From Cyanophora paradoxa (Eukaryota > Glaucocystophyceae > Cyanophorales > Cyanophoraceae): a DNA stretch of 64,000 nt. The notes beneath the pieces are model-generated. The model worked only from the letters and a program-made list of their open reading frames with translations, had not been told where the DNA came from and searched no databases. Shown here piece by piece: positions 1-10,805 of this stretch (the stretch's first letter is position 1; each line of letters starts with the position of its first letter). Position numbers and translations under genes: made by a program. The stretch is from positions 287,182-351,181 of the forward strand of contig QPMI01000106.1 in the NCBI GenBank assembly GCA_004431415.1. Reading direction: 5' to 3'.

Positions 1-1365
1 CGGGCGAGCGCCAGTCGCGGCGTAGGCCGACGGGAAGTCCAGCACGCCTCCGGGTCACCTGCGATCTAGATGAAAACTCGGTGCGGATGAGACGCCACGA
101 AGGGCGGGCGATCTTGATCGGCGAGCTTGAGTGAGCGGAGAGGAAATGCTTCATCGAACGAGCCGGTCCCGCCTGCGCGCCGGCCGCTCAGACTTCCGCA
201 CCGCTCACAGCGGGCCGCTTGGACCGCCGCGGCGTCCGCCGGCGCGCCGCTCGCCGCGCAGGTCGACGAAAGGTTTCAGCCAGGCGCCCCGAATTCACTG
301 CCAGCTGCAGAGGCTGAGGGACACCGGCGTCACTGCCAGCTGCAGAGGCTGGGGGACAGCAGACGGGGCGCGCGTCTAGCTATAGCAGCCCGAGCCGCGC
401 GCAGACGCGCGAGCTCTGATGGCTGAGGAGGGCGCACGGCGAGCTTGATCGGAGACAAGACGGGCATGCACAGCGCGCCTGTGCCGGAGCGTAGAGGAAG
501 CGCCGCGTCGAACGCGCCGGCCGCGGTGCACCTGCGCGGCGGCAGCTCGGACAACGCTTGACGCGCGAATCCGATGATCGCACGATGCCGGCGTCCCGCA
601 CCCGGCTCATCCGGCGCATCGATATCCACTCGAGTTTGATGGCGACGTCGATCGCGCGCCTTGGAGCATCCACTGCTTCTCCGGCCCCCCCCCCCCCCCC
701 CCAACTCTTCCCTCCTGGGGTATACAAGCCGGCAGTCGAATCGCTCGGACTCTCCAGCGGGTGGGGCGGGCAGACGACCAGCAAGGTCGCAGAGTGGCCC
801 AAGCGCATCCTCCACGTTCCCGGCGGCGCATGAGCGTGGGGGCCGTCGGGAGAGCGATCTGCAAGCCCGAACGCTGTTCGGCGCCTGCAAGGGAGCGGTG
901 CGTTCGCGAGAAGCGCCTCGCTTTTCGGCATCGGAGCGCTTTCTGACCGCTTCCTCGCGCAGGTCGTCTGCCTGCTCCTTTTCCAGGTCGACTTCGCCAG
1001 GTTCGCCCACGCCTCGGCGTGAATTCTGCCAAGGAGTGGAACGTACGCAGGAGGCGCTCTAAAATTGTGCTTTAAAGCGTTTGCTCATGGTGTGGCTCCC
1101 GCAGGCTGTCTGCTGGTCTCGCCTGGGCTTCGTCAACGGACGGAGTGGGCTTCTTCCGGATCCAGCAACGGATCCAGCGGTCGTGTGCGTGCTCACATGC
1201 TCCTTGATTGAAGATCTCTGTTTGCTTGCCTCGCCTGATCGCTTGCTGGGCCCTCGGTCGTGGTGCTGATTCGATCCCATTGCAGGTGCGGCGGAACTGT
1301 GGACGTGCCGCCCGCGGCCTACGACTGACGAGCAGCTGATGGCTCGCTGACGACCGGTGCGGCAA
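1..1365 (-). repeat. Dispersed repeat R1, copy A (inverted)
   Basis: From about 205 to 1365 this is the reverse complement of segments at about 13,455-14,690, 24,996-26,150, 34,440-35,590 and (partly) 50,188-50,800. The edge nearest the gene carries the conserved accggtcgtcag core, read on the minus strand. Bases 1-204 have no partner I can see in the window. R1 lies directly upstream of the + strand WD40-like gene, as other copies lie upstream of minus-strand genes. No frame is conserved among the copies, which differ by indels of 4, 6, 8 and 9 nt, so I treat R1 as non-coding or 5'-regulatory rather than a gene. Confidence 0.7.
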
Positions 1366-4300
1366 GCGTGCCCACCAGCGCTTCTAGATCTGCTTCTAAC
1401 GATGCCGCAGTGACGCGTTCTGCTGAGCAGGCGTATTCTAGGACGGCTTCTCGGCCACCAAGAAGATCGTTTGGTGACGCATGTCGCACTCCGGAACATC
1501 CAGGCCGTGGAAGATCCGCGGGCCCCGGGGTGCTGATGTCGGCCCACTACGTTCTCGTCTGGCTGGAGTCGTGACTGGATGCGGCATCACGAATGTACGT
1601 CGCGGGAATGCGCATAGAGGTGCTCTTCGCTCTCTTTGACGCTTTGATAAACAGGAGCATTCCTATGTCTTCGTTGGCGGCGAGAACGAACTCCGCGTCA
1701 CGCGCATCAGCAAGAAGGGCGAGTTCATGTCTGGACAGCATCTCCCGCATCACCACGTGATGAACTGGAGTGGTCATAAAAGCCGGCGTGGTCGCGTATG
1801 TATCGGATATTGGTTCGCATGTGCTGTACCGGTTCTTGTTCTCCGTAATCTGTTCCTCCAGGGTCCTCGACAAGGACGAAATCAGAGCCTGGATGAACGA
1901 CGGTTGCGAGCTCTCCATCAAGTTCAAGCCCAATGCAAATGGCATTGCCGACAGAATCCATGTCAGACACGATCTCGTTGGCTGGGCTTTCCCGAGGGAA
2001 TGGCAAGACGCTCTGAAGGCCGACAAGCTTGTGCTGGTACTCCTTTTCCTTCCTTTTCCGTGGACTTCTTTGCGCTGCCTCCGACATTGATCTTTTGCTC
2101 CAGAGTACTAATCGCTTCCTTTACGAGCTGAAGGGCCGTGTGACGCTCGTCAACAAGGAGGACAAGCAGCTCGAATGCATTTTCGAGGCCGTCGCGGGCG
2201 TGACGGTCACCTGCATGGCAGTCGTGAGCTTCAATTCTTTCGTGCAACCGCTGCGCGCGAGCCATGCGCTGATTTCTCGCGCAGGACGACCGCGTCGCTA
2301 CTTTCGCCACGGCAGGGCCCGCGGGATTCAAGCTTGTGATCTGGCACTCGCCGGACGAGCACTTCACCATGGACTTGGCAGCGGCCAACACGCCCATCAG
2401 CGCGATGTGTCTCGTGAAGGTGAGCCTCGTATTTCCTTCCCCGAGCACAAAGCCCGCAGCCGTCGTCTCATTTTCCGCTTGCTCGGCAGGGCGGCAGCTT
2501 CGTTCTCTTCGCAGAGGCGGGCGACACCCGCATTCGTTTGGTCGAGTTGAACGAGGAGAGCATTTGCCGCGGGTACAGGGGAATCGAAGTCTTCGACGTC
2601 GCGCGCTGCCCCGCCGCGGTCAAGAGCCTGTCGATCTCCCCCGTGAGCCGCTTCGCCGGCCGTGTCGCGGTCCTGCGGCTGCCCCTCACGCCCGACGCAG
2701 AGCGGCGGCATGATCTGCGCCGTCGACGTGAACGGAGACGCCTGGGGGTTCATCGCGGGCACCGAGGGCGCCGCCGGCCCCTTCGGCTCCGGTGCTGCGC
2801 CCCTTCCGCTGGTGCGCCGCCCCCGCCCCCTCGCCGGCGGGCAGCGCCGCCGCCGACTGCGAACTCCCCAGGGCCCCGCCCCCGTCGCCTCCACCTCGTC
2901 AGCGCCATCCAGCGCCCTCGCACTCTCCTCCGCCCCCGTCGCCTCGAGCTCGTCGGCATCCGGCGCCCTCGCCTCCGCCTCGTTGGTGCCTATCGCTGCC
3001 CGCGCCCTCGGCCCCGCCCCCGCCCCCGCCACCTCCGCCGCCCCCTCCGCCGCCCCCGCCCCCGCCCCTGCACTCGCCCCCGCCCTCGCCCCCGATCTCA
3101 CGGCATTATGCATGCAGGGCGGGAGAAAGGTTTCCGTCGGCTCCGCTGCCCGCGGCGCCCGGACCAACCTGGCCCCGCCCCTCAAGCGCCGCGCACGGAC
3201 GCCGCCGCGCCCCCGCCCAGCGCCGGTTCGCCCTATCGTTTCCACAATCGCTTTCTCAGGCTTAAGATCGCGATCGCAGGCGGTTGGTGCTGGGCGCAGC
3301 GGCGACCGGCGCCAACCGCCTGCGATCGAGTTCGGCTCCCCCGTCTCGCCGTGCTCCCCCGTCTCCCCGGATTCCTCGCCCCGCAATGAGCCCCTTCCGC
3401 TGGTGCGCGGCCCCTGCCCTCTCGCCGCCGGGTGGCGCGGCGCCGCCGACGACCGCGAATTCCTCAGTGCCCCGCACCTCCCGCCCTCGCCCCCGCCGCC
3501 AGCGCCCAGCCAGCTGCAGCCGCTGTGAGGCCCTCTGCGAGCTCCCGCTCCGCCCCCGCCCCCGCCCCCTCCGCCCCCTCCGTCCCCTCCGCCGCCCTCT
3601 CCGCCGCCCCCGCCCCGCCCCGCCCCCGCCCCGCCCCCGCCCCGCCCCCGCCCCAGCCCCGCCCCGCCCCGCCCCGCCTCCGCCCCGCCCCCTCCGCCGC
3701 CCCCGCCGTTTCCCCCGCCCTCGCCCTCGCCCTCTCCGTCGCCCCGCCGCCTCGTCGGCGGCATCCAGCGCCCAGCCCGTCTTTGCGGCTGCGGGCCCAG
3801 CCTCGCCGCTTTCCCCCGGCGGCCCGGGCGAGCCGCTGGTGCCCGCCGCTGGCATCGACGTTGCGGCGCCGGCAGCCGCGAGCTCGCCCATCGCCCGCCC
3901 CGCCTCGCCGGCCGCTGCCGTCCAGGACTCGCCGCTCGCCGGCGGCCGCCAGCTGGAGCCGCCGGCCTTGGCTGATGAGGTCGCGGCGTCGGCTCCGCCA
4001 GTCGCTGCGAGCTCGCCCATCGCCCGCCCCGCCTCGCCGGCCGCTGCCGTCCAGGACTCGCCGCTCGCCGGCGGCCGCCAGCTGGAGCCGCCGGCCTTGG
4101 CTGATGAGGTCGCGGCGTCGGCTCCGCCAGTCGCTGCGAGCTCGCCCGTCGCCCGCCCCGTCTCGCCGGCCGCTGCCGTCCAGGACTCGCCGCTCGCCGG
4201 CGGCCGCCAGCTGGAGTCGCTGGGGCCCGCCGAGGGATCGAGCGCCGTCCTGGTGCTTTGCTCCCCCCCGCAGCTCTCACCCACCTCACGCTGCGGATTC

Positions 4301-5413
4301 ACGGGGCAGGGGCGCGCGTCTGGCTCGCCCCGCGCCCCGGCGGCCGACGCCAACCTCCGCCTGGACCCCCGCCCCGAGGTTCGGGCCCCCGTCTATCGTT
4401 TTTGTACCTGCGTCTAGTGACGGCATTGCAGGTGGAGGTCGCGTCAGCCAACGCCCAAATCACCAAGTTCAAGAAGGGCCTCCAAAAGGTGCGAATGCGC
4501 GGCGCCGGGCGCGGGGCACCGATCGCGAACCGTCCCGTGGCCTCACGCCGCCGGGGGCCGGGACGGCAGATGGCGGGAATCTTCGACCTCGACGGCGAGC
4601 TGCAGCTGGGCGACAAGCTCGACGACTCCAACGCAGTCGTCGGCGCGGTCCGCGGCCCCTCTAGATCTAGATCTTGGGGCCGGGCCGGCTCCCTTGCCCC
4701 GTTGAATCTTGCCCCTCCTTCCGCAGGCGCGCCAGCTTCGGGACGGCATTGTTGCCAAGGTCCGCCCCGGCCCGGCCCGCCCGCCTGTCCTCGACCCGCT
4801 CTATCGGCCCTCCGGCGCCTCCACTGAGACCGCTGCAGATCTCCAAGCGCGAGCGCGAGCAAGCTGCGCGCGATGCAAAGCGCGCCGCGGCACGCACCGC
4901 ACTCGCCGCCGCCGCGGCCGCAACCGCCAGCGCCTCCACCAAAGCCGCCAAGGCGGCCGCCAAGGCCGCCAGCGAGGCCGCCAAGGCCGCCAGCGCGGCC
5001 GCCGATGCCGCCAGCGCGGCCGAGACCCTCAAGAAGCTCGCCGCCCCGGGGCCCGCCGAGCCCCCCGCGGCCCGCGCGCAGCCCGCCGCCGCCGCGGGGC
5101 CTCTGCGGAAGCGGGCGGCCGCGGAGGGAACCGCGCCGGCGGCCGCCCCCGGGGGCCCGTCGAGGCTTCGCAGGCACCGGCAGCGAAGCGCGCGCGGCCG
5201 CGAGCCGGCGCTGCGGCCGGCCGGGCGCCCCCGGCTCCCGCCGCCGCCCTCGGGGAGGCGAACAAGGAGAACGAGCTCGCGGGGAGCTCGGGCGAGGCCG
5301 GCGCCTCGAAAGGCCGCGCCGCCGGCGCCCCGGGCCAGGAGCAGGCCTCGAGCTCCGCCCTCCGCCCCCGGCAGCCAGCCGGAGCCGCAGCCGCGGGGGT
5401 GCCAGCGGGCTAG
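1366..5413 (+). CDS. WD40-like / coiled-coil protein, left copy (disrupted)
   Basis: Multi-exon gene of unrecognised family. Exons I can place are 1655-1756 (YVFVGGENELRVTRISKKG), about 1862-2030, 2104-2223, 2285-2419, 2490-2642 and 2701-about 2790 (MICAVDVNGDAWGFIAG). Short beta-strand stretches ending in VIWHSP or VFDV suggest a beta-propeller. After a proline/alanine-rich linker come 4418-4488 (coiled coil), 4570-4635 (IFDLDGELQLGDKLDDSNA), 4727-4759 (ARQLRDGIVAK) and 4839-5413, an alanine/lysine coiled coil ending in basic stretches (KRARPRAG) and ANKENELAG. The propeller exons match the minus-strand copies at 24 and 34 kb at protein level although the DNA has diverged, which supports real coding. 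An extra T near 1472 breaks the upstream exon found intact in those copies, and the tail needs a frame change near 5145, so this copy may be a pseudogene. Function unknown; nuclear location is inferred from the basic tail. Confidence 0.6.
3881..4217 (+). repeat. 129-bp in-frame tandem repeat (2.6 copies) in linker
   Basis: Units begin at 3881, 4010 and 4139; the third diverges after about 4217. In frame each unit encodes 43 residues including SPIARPASPAAAVQDSPLAG and LADEVAASAPPV. The length is a multiple of three and the units are almost identical, so this looks like recent in-frame expansion of the proline/alanine-rich linker. The linkers at 23 and 32.5 kb do not carry it. Confidence 0.85.
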
Positions 5414-5719
5414 AGGATCTCTTCGCCTCTTTGCTTTCCATTTGCAGACCTTTGTCGACGATTCGCTTGCTCCAAGCCAATTCATGTCTTAGATTTCGCG
5501 AGACAGTTTCCCCATGCAGCTCTAGCTCCGGATTTCGCAGCTCAGCTTCGAATTTTCGCAGCTGCTCTAGTCTTTGTACAGCGATGCACAGTGCACAGCG
5601 TCCGGCTCTAGTCGTTCCGTCGACTCTGTGATGTTCAGCTTTCGTTGCTCTTTGCTGGGATGTTCTCTGTATCAGGGGTATTTAGTGCTTCATCGATGTT
5701 AGTTAGGAGCACTGGCCCC

Positions 5720-6466
5720 CTCCACCTTCCAGTTCCTCGTGTATTCCATGCCTTCCCTGTACCTTTGATTCCGTTCCCTTTGTCGTTAGCTCTGCCTCTT
5801 CCTCCTCCATCTCTCACTGTTAGCCCTCAGGCAGTTCCGCCTCTTTATCTTCAGCGACCGTCAGACCGTATAGTTTTTGGCAGCGAGTATTTTGTGTATG
5901 GTGACGTTCCTCGTGTGTACCCTTCTCTCTCTTCTACTTCGCTATATTTGCCTCTCCCGCCTGGTTCAGCCCCATCGTCTGCCTTCCCTGTCACTACTGG
6001 CTTGCGTTTCGCCCCTCCTCTTATACTGCCGATTCCGAGTCTGCACCCGAGCTCTGCCCCTTTCCTCGTGTCGTCCCCAGTTCCTCAGATTAGTCTTCAG
6101 CCGTCCATTGTTTTACCAACTCTACAATCTCGATTCCGTTTAGACACTCCGCCAGCTTCGACTTTCCCCTCTAGTGGTGTCCTACGTTTCGCCTCTCCTA
6201 CTGTTCTACCGCCTTTGCCTCCTGCGACTACGTCTTCTAGTTCTGCTGTTAGCTCTGTCTTGTCGTCTTCGTCTAGATCTTCGTCTTCGACTGTAGTTCC
6301 TCGTGCTCGTTCTCCTTATTTGCTGCGTCCCCGTGCTCCTCGTCGTTCTAGTGTGACTAGTACTTCTGCATCGACGCCCTTGAGCTCTTCTACTCCTTCT
6401 CCTCGTGCTCGTTCTCCTTATCTTTTGCGTTCTTCTGATCGTGTCCTTTCTCGTGATCCCTCTTGA
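5720..6466 (+). CDS. Ser/Pro/Arg-rich ORF of the insertion, first copy
   Basis: The frame is open through the left edge of the insertion, so no true start can be chosen and the product is probably N-terminally truncated. The protein is rich in serine, proline and leucine with repeated RARSPYLLR motifs (two per copy), a run of serines, and the end SSDRVLSRDPS. The RS/SP-rich composition resembles disordered or RNA-binding tails, but I recognise no domain. Codon use is T-ending and unlike the GC-rich neighbours, which fits a foreign origin. The last 563 nt are repeated exactly at 6521-7082. Confidence 0.4.
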   Translation, partial: LHLPVPRVFHAFPVPLIPFPLSLALPLPPPSLTVSPQAVPPLYLQRPSDRIVFGSEYFVYGDVPRVYPSLSSTSLYLPLPPGSAPSSAFPVTTGLRFAPPLILPIPSLHPSSAPFLVSSPVPQISLQPSIVLPTLQSRFRLDTPPASTFPSSGVLRFASPTVLPPLPPATTSSSSAVSSVLSSSSRSSSSTVVPRARSPYLLRPRAPRRSSVTSTSASTPLSSSTPSPRARSPYLLRSSDRVLSRDPS

Positions 6467-6500
6467 TTCTGTATATATTTTGTGCTAGTTTACTGTATCT

Positions 6501-7082
6501 TTGATTTGTGATTGCTTTGTCGTTCCTCGTGTGTACCCTTCTCTCTCTTCTACTTCGCTATATTTGCCTCTCCCGCCTGGTTCAGCCCCATCGTCTGCCT
6601 TCCCTGTCACTACTGGCTTGCGTTTCGCCCCTCCTCTTATACTGCCGATTCCGAGTCTGCACCCGAGCTCTGCCCCTTTCCTCGTGTCGTCCCCAGTTCC
6701 TCAGATTAGTCTTCAGCCGTCCATTGTTTTACCAACTCTACAATCTCGATTCCGTTTAGACACTCCGCCAGCTTCGACTTTCCCCTCTAGTGGTGTCCTA
6801 CGTTTCGCCTCTCCTACTGTTCTACCGCCTTTGCCTCCTGCGACTACGTCTTCTAGTTCTGCTGTTAGCTCTGTCTTGTCGTCTTCGTCTAGATCTTCGT
6901 CTTCGACTGTAGTTCCTCGTGCTCGTTCTCCTTATTTGCTGCGTCCCCGTGCTCCTCGTCGTTCTAGTGTGACTAGTACTTCTGCATCGACGCCCTTGAG
7001 CTCTTCTACTCCTTCTCCTCGTGCTCGTTCTCCTTATCTTTTGCGTTCTTCTGATCGTGTCCTTTCTCGTGATCCCTCTTGA
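6501..7082 (+). pseudogene. Second, truncated copy of the Ser/Pro/Arg-rich ORF
   Basis: This is the second unit of a perfect 616-bp tandem duplication (5905-6520 and 6521-7136) and repeats the C-terminal part of the ORF above with its 3' flank. It lacks the N-terminal 200 or so bases, so it is a duplicated fragment. Its ATG at 6501 lies in the 3' flank of the first unit and is probably fortuitous. Confidence 0.5.
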
Positions 7083-7135
7083 TTCTGTATATATTTTGTG
7101 CTAGTTTACTGTATCTTTGATTTGTGATTGCTTTG

Positions 7136-7256
7136 TTGTCTTTAATATCACTACCTACGGGGGGTTCGCCCCACCGTAGTCTCTCAAAAAAAATTTGTTG
7201 TCTTTAATATCACTACCTACGGGGGGTTCGCCCCACCGTAGTCTCTCAAAAAAAAA
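7136..7256 (+). repeat. 62-bp tandem 3' tail with hairpin and poly(A)
   Basis: Two units begin at 7136 and 7198. Each holds tctttaatatcactac, a hairpin (ctacgggg / ttcg / ccccaccgtag, with one bulge) and ctctc followed by 8-10 A. Head-to-tail copies of a 3' hairpin plus A-tract are typical of the ends of some non-LTR elements and SINEs. The first unit lies directly after the tandemly duplicated ORF. Confidence 0.75.
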
Positions 7257-7775
7257 ATTGCGTTTTGAAATTTCGATGTTGCTGCAGATCCTTGCCATGG
7301 CCAGCCGTAGTGTTTCGGCTGCTGCAAGCCTTGTACAGTCTCCTTCTGCGCCGCCAGCCTGGCGGCCGCTAGTCGCGCGGCCCGGCCCCGTCGCTTGTTC
7401 CCGTGATTATGACTAGAGCCCCAGCCCCTGGCCCCAACCTTTAAGATGCGTGTGGCATGCAGGTCCAAGATCAGGCAGAGTTCGAGGAGTAGGAATACCA
7501 GCTGCAGGTCGATTTGGATTTGCGAAGGCGTAGAACCACTTTTGAGCTTATAATTAGCTATAGATCTAAAACTTCGAGAGACAGCTGTTTGAGCTTCTAT
7601 CAAGGACTTCGAAAGACAGATCTAGCTGTAGAGCTCAAGTGCAGTTTCAGCTCGGAGATCTAGACTAGCTATATAGTTGTAGATAGCCCCAGACCGTAGC
7701 ACCTAGATACCGATACCGATACCGATACCGCCGGGAAGATGCATCGAAGCTAGCGAGCTTCGAGGCTCCAGATCC

Positions 7776-8944
7776 CCTATTGCGACCGCGGCCGCGCGGA
7801 ATCGAACCCAATCATTTTGGCACGTGTCAGGGCCTGAATTCGAAGCCTCGGACGTTGACGCAGAGCCTCTAAATAAAATCGCGAGAATAGCCTCGCGACC
7901 CCCTCCTCCCCTCGAACCGCAGCTGCAGGGCTTGGAGCAAGAATTAAATTGCGGTAATCCGAAGTTCGGATCATCGGGTTTTCCGAGTACTAGTTTGCAA
8001 TTGGAAATTAAATGTAAACCGGTACCGTGGTTTTCAAAACCTCACCCGGTCCAAAACAAGCCAATTAATTGCAACTTCCTTAATTCGAAGGTGAACGCTT
8101 AAAGGGAGTCTTTGGCAAGATCTAGAGCTGAGGCGTGCAACGACTCTCAGTCCTTGACTATGGCTCACTGAGTCAGTAACTCATGATCAGTGACTTGTGC
8201 TTGGCGGGCTCCGCCCGCCGGCCTACCAATTTTTTACAATGAACTCCTGCCTAAGTCTATATATTCTGAGCGTTCGGCCGCGGCGGCGAAATAGCACGAG
8301 AGGGATCGCATAAATCTGAGAGGAGCGAGGGGGCCTCTCCTCTTCCCCATTATCCCTCTCATCCCTCTCAGCTCCATCCCGGAGGCGTACGCGGCGTGCC
8401 CCGGGCCCGCCGGCGCGGCCGTCGCCCCCGCCCCGGCCCCCGCCCGCCCATGGCCAGCTGCAGGCCCCAGCTCGCGCCTCATGATCAGGTGCCCGCGAGG
8501 CGGCACGCCCCTCCCCGCCCATACTGCGCGCCCCTCTCACCGGCGCAGCAGGGAGCTATATATATGCCGATTGAGGCACGAGGAAGTCTGGTCCCCAATC
8601 CCTGCATCCCCTCCCCCTCCCGCCGGGGCGCGACTTCGCCCTCTTCCCCCCCTCCCCCCCCCTTCAAACCCCCCCTCCTCCCCCTTCAACCCCCCCCCCT
8701 TCTCCTCCCCCCTTCAAACCCCTACGGATCCTGCCCCGCCCCCCTCCCCCCTCCGTCCATCGCCAACCCCGTCGCTCCAGACCGTCGTTGCGCGGCGCGG
8801 GCTGCTCGGCCCTACGATCGTGAGCTCGCGGACGTCGACCCTACGTATACGGCCCGGGCACCGTCTGAAGATTGACGCGGTGGACGGCGTGCGCCCCCGG
8901 CCACGCCAGGGGCTAATTCATCGACATCGATCTCATGCTGATGC
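7776..8944. other. Spacer of the inverted repeat; no gene found
   Basis: Unique sequence between the arms. The arm edges carry four ataccg units (7709-7733 and 9007-9031). The left part (7860-8100) is relatively AT-rich with scattered palindromes. 8640-8760 is a C-rich tract with two copies of ccccccttcaaacccc. Open frames here are short and show no recognisable domain or conserved partner in the window. Confidence 0.5.
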
Positions 8945-9329
8945 GATGATGGGCTATAGGGGATCTGGAGCCTCGGAGCTCGCTAGCTTCGATGCATCTT
9001 CCCGGCGGTATCGGTATCGGTATCGGTATCTAGGCGCTACGGTCTGGGGCTATCTACAACTATATAGCTAGTCTAGATCTCCGAGCTGAAACTGCACTTG
9101 AGCTCTACAGCTAGATCTGTCTTTCGAAGTCCTTGATAGAAGCTCAAACAGCTGTCTCTCGAAGTTTTAGATCTATAGCTAATTATAAGCTCAAAAGTGG
9201 TTCTACGCCTTCGCAAATCCAAATCGACCTGCAGCTGGTATTCCTACTCCTCGAACTCTGCCTGATCTTGGACCTGCATGCCACACGCATCTTAAAGGGG
9301 GGCCAGGGGCTGGGGCTCTAGTCATAATC

Positions 9330-9480
9330 ACGGGAACAAGCGACGGGGCCGGGCCGCGCGACTAGCGGCCGCCAGGCTGGCGCAGAAGGAGACTGTACAA
9401 GGCTTGCAGCAGCCGAAACACTACGGCTGGCCATATGCATGGCAAGGATCTGCAGCAACATCGAAATTTCAAAACGCAAT
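9330..9480 (+). repeat. Short dispersed repeat R2
   Basis: A segment of about 150 bp with gcttgcagcagccgaaac and a following ATGGCAAG. The same block occurs inverted at about 7270-7400 (the other arm) and, diverged, at about 19,720-19,840. The 9.43-kb copy has an additional atgcat. It lies downstream of the coiled-coil gene tails at 5.4 and 9.76 kb, and near the 3' end of the coiled-coil gene at 20.26 kb, so it may be a shared 3' region. Confidence 0.6.
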
Positions 9481-9760
9481 TGAAAGCACTAAATACCCCT
9501 GATACAGAGAACATCCCAGCAAAGAGCAACGAAAGCTGAACATCACAGAGTCGACGGAACGACTAGAGCCGGACGCTGTGCACTGTGCATCGCTGTACAA
9601 AGACTAGAGCAGCTGCGAAAATTCGAAGCTGAGCTGCGAAATCCGGAGCTAGAGCTGCATGGGGAAACTGTCTCGCGAAATCTAAGACATGAATTGGCTT
9701 GGAGCAAGCGAATCGTCGACAAAGGTCTGCAAATGGAAAGCAAAGAGGCGAAGAGATCCT

Positions 9761-10805
9761 CTAGCCCGCTGGCACCCCCGCGGCTGCGGCTCCGGCTGGC
9801 TGCCGGGGGCGGAGGGCGGAGCTCGAGGCCTGCTCCTGGCCCGGGGCGCCGGCGGCGCGGCCTTTCGAGGCGCCGGCCTCGCCCGAGCTCCCCGCGAGCT
9901 CGTTCTCCTTGTTCGCCTCCCGAGGGCGGCGGCGGGAGCCGGGGGCGCCCGGCCGGCCGCAGCGCCGGCTCGCGGCCGCGCGCGCTTCGCTGCCGGTGCC
10001 TGCGAAGCCTCGATGGGCCCCCGGGGCGGCCGCCGGCGCGGTTCCCTCCGCGGCCGCCCGCTTCCGCAGAGGCCCACGGCGGCGGCGGGCTGCGCGCGGG
10101 CCGCGGGGGGCTCGGCGGGCCCGGGCGGCGAGCTTCTTGAGGGTCTCGGCCGCGCTGGCGGCATCGGCGGCCGCGCTGGCGGCCTTGGCGGCCTCGCTGG
10201 CGGCCTTGGCGGCTTTGGTGGAGGCGGCGAGCGTGGCGCGCTCCACGGCGCGCGCAGCTCGCTCCTGCTCGGCCTCCGCCTGCGACGCTGTCTGCCGGGG
10301 GCCGCGCAGGGCCGCCGCGCGCACGCCGCACCTTGCGGGCTGCCTTCCACTCGGAAATCTGCAGCGGTTTCAGCGGATCCGGAGGCGCCGGAGGCCCGAT
10401 AGAGCGGGTCGAGGACAGGCGGGAGGGCCGGGCCGGGGCGGACCTTGGCAACAATGCCGTCCCGAAGCTGGCGCGCCTGCGGAAGGAGGGGCAAGATTCA
10501 AGGGGGCAAGGGAGCCGGCTTGGCCCCAAGATCTAGATCTAGAGGGGCCGCGGACCGCGCCGACGACTGCGTTGGAGTCGTCGAGCTTGTCGCCCAGCTG
10601 CAGCTCTCCGTCGAGGTCGAAGATTTCCGCGATCTGCCGTCCGGGATCCCCGCGGGCGGCGTCGGCGTGAGGTCACGACACAGCCTGGTGCCCCGCGCGC
10701 GGCGTCGCCCATGCGCACTTCTTCGAGGCTCTTCTCGAGCTCCGCGATTTCGGCGTTGAATGATTCGACCTCCGGATCCGGATCCGCCTGCAATGCCGTC
10801 ACGAT
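9761..10805 (-). CDS. Coiled-coil/KEN tail, probably 3' part of the Ulp1-type gene
   Basis: Exons on the minus strand encode VTALQADPDPEVESFNAEIA (near 10,800), IFDLDGELQLGDKLDDSNA (near 10,630-10,570), ARQLRDGIVAK (near 10,480-10,450), ISEWKAARK and TASQAEAEQERAARAVERAT, then an alanine-rich coiled coil, LRKR, and ANKENELAGSSGEAG before the stop at 9761. Every exon has a partner in the left WD40-like gene (4418-5413), with the same introns. No WD40-like exons lie upstream on this strand; the next upstream gene encodes the Ulp1-like protease. I infer one transcription unit with protease head and coiled-coil tail, but the joining exons (10.8-11.3 kb) are not clear, so this could be a separate 5'-truncated fragment. 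Confidence 0.5.

Larger units (their letters stand above)
5697..7256 (+). mobile_element. Retroposon-like insertion, partly tandemly duplicated
   Basis: The right arm of the inverted repeat (around 9480-9490) shows the unoccupied site, so the insert edges are visible: it begins after tttagtgctt (5696) and ends in a run of A at 7256, before attgcgttttg. A poly(A) 3' end, no terminal inverted repeats, and an open frame running in from the 5' end with no visible start suggest a 5'-truncated non-LTR retroelement or other retrocopied transcript. No reverse transcriptase is present. I see no target-site duplication; two or three target bases seem to be lost instead. Composition is T/C-rich and much less GC-rich than its surroundings. 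Confidence 0.6.
4418..7775 (+). repeat. Left arm of imperfect inverted repeat
   Basis: Bases 4418-5696 and 7257-7775 read as the reverse complement of about 8945-10,805. Identity is almost complete nearest the centre (5405-5696 and 7260-7775) and falls to weak, protein-level similarity at the distal end (4418-4500). The arm is interrupted at 5697-7256 by an insertion absent from the right arm. The repeat brings the 3' ends of two related coiled-coil genes tail to tail around a spacer of about 1.2 kb. Confidence 0.85.
8945..10805 (-). repeat. Right arm of imperfect inverted repeat
   Basis: Reverse complement of the left arm without the 1.56-kb insertion. It differs from the left arm by two clean palindromic hexamer insertions (atgcat at 9435-9440 and ggatcc at 10375-10380) as well as substitutions that increase away from the centre. 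Confidence 0.85.

Noticed and set aside
2397-4289. Long open frames opposite the WD40-like gene linker
   Set aside because: GC-rich low-complexity DNA keeps most of the six frames open here; the frames are Gly/Arg-rich, lack domains and run antisense to exons supported by comparison with the 23- and 32-kb copies.
5697-7256. DNA transposon with the inverted repeat as its ends
   Set aside because: The large inverted repeat contains ordinary gene exons and diverges outward, and the insertion itself has a poly(A) end and no terminal inverted repeats.
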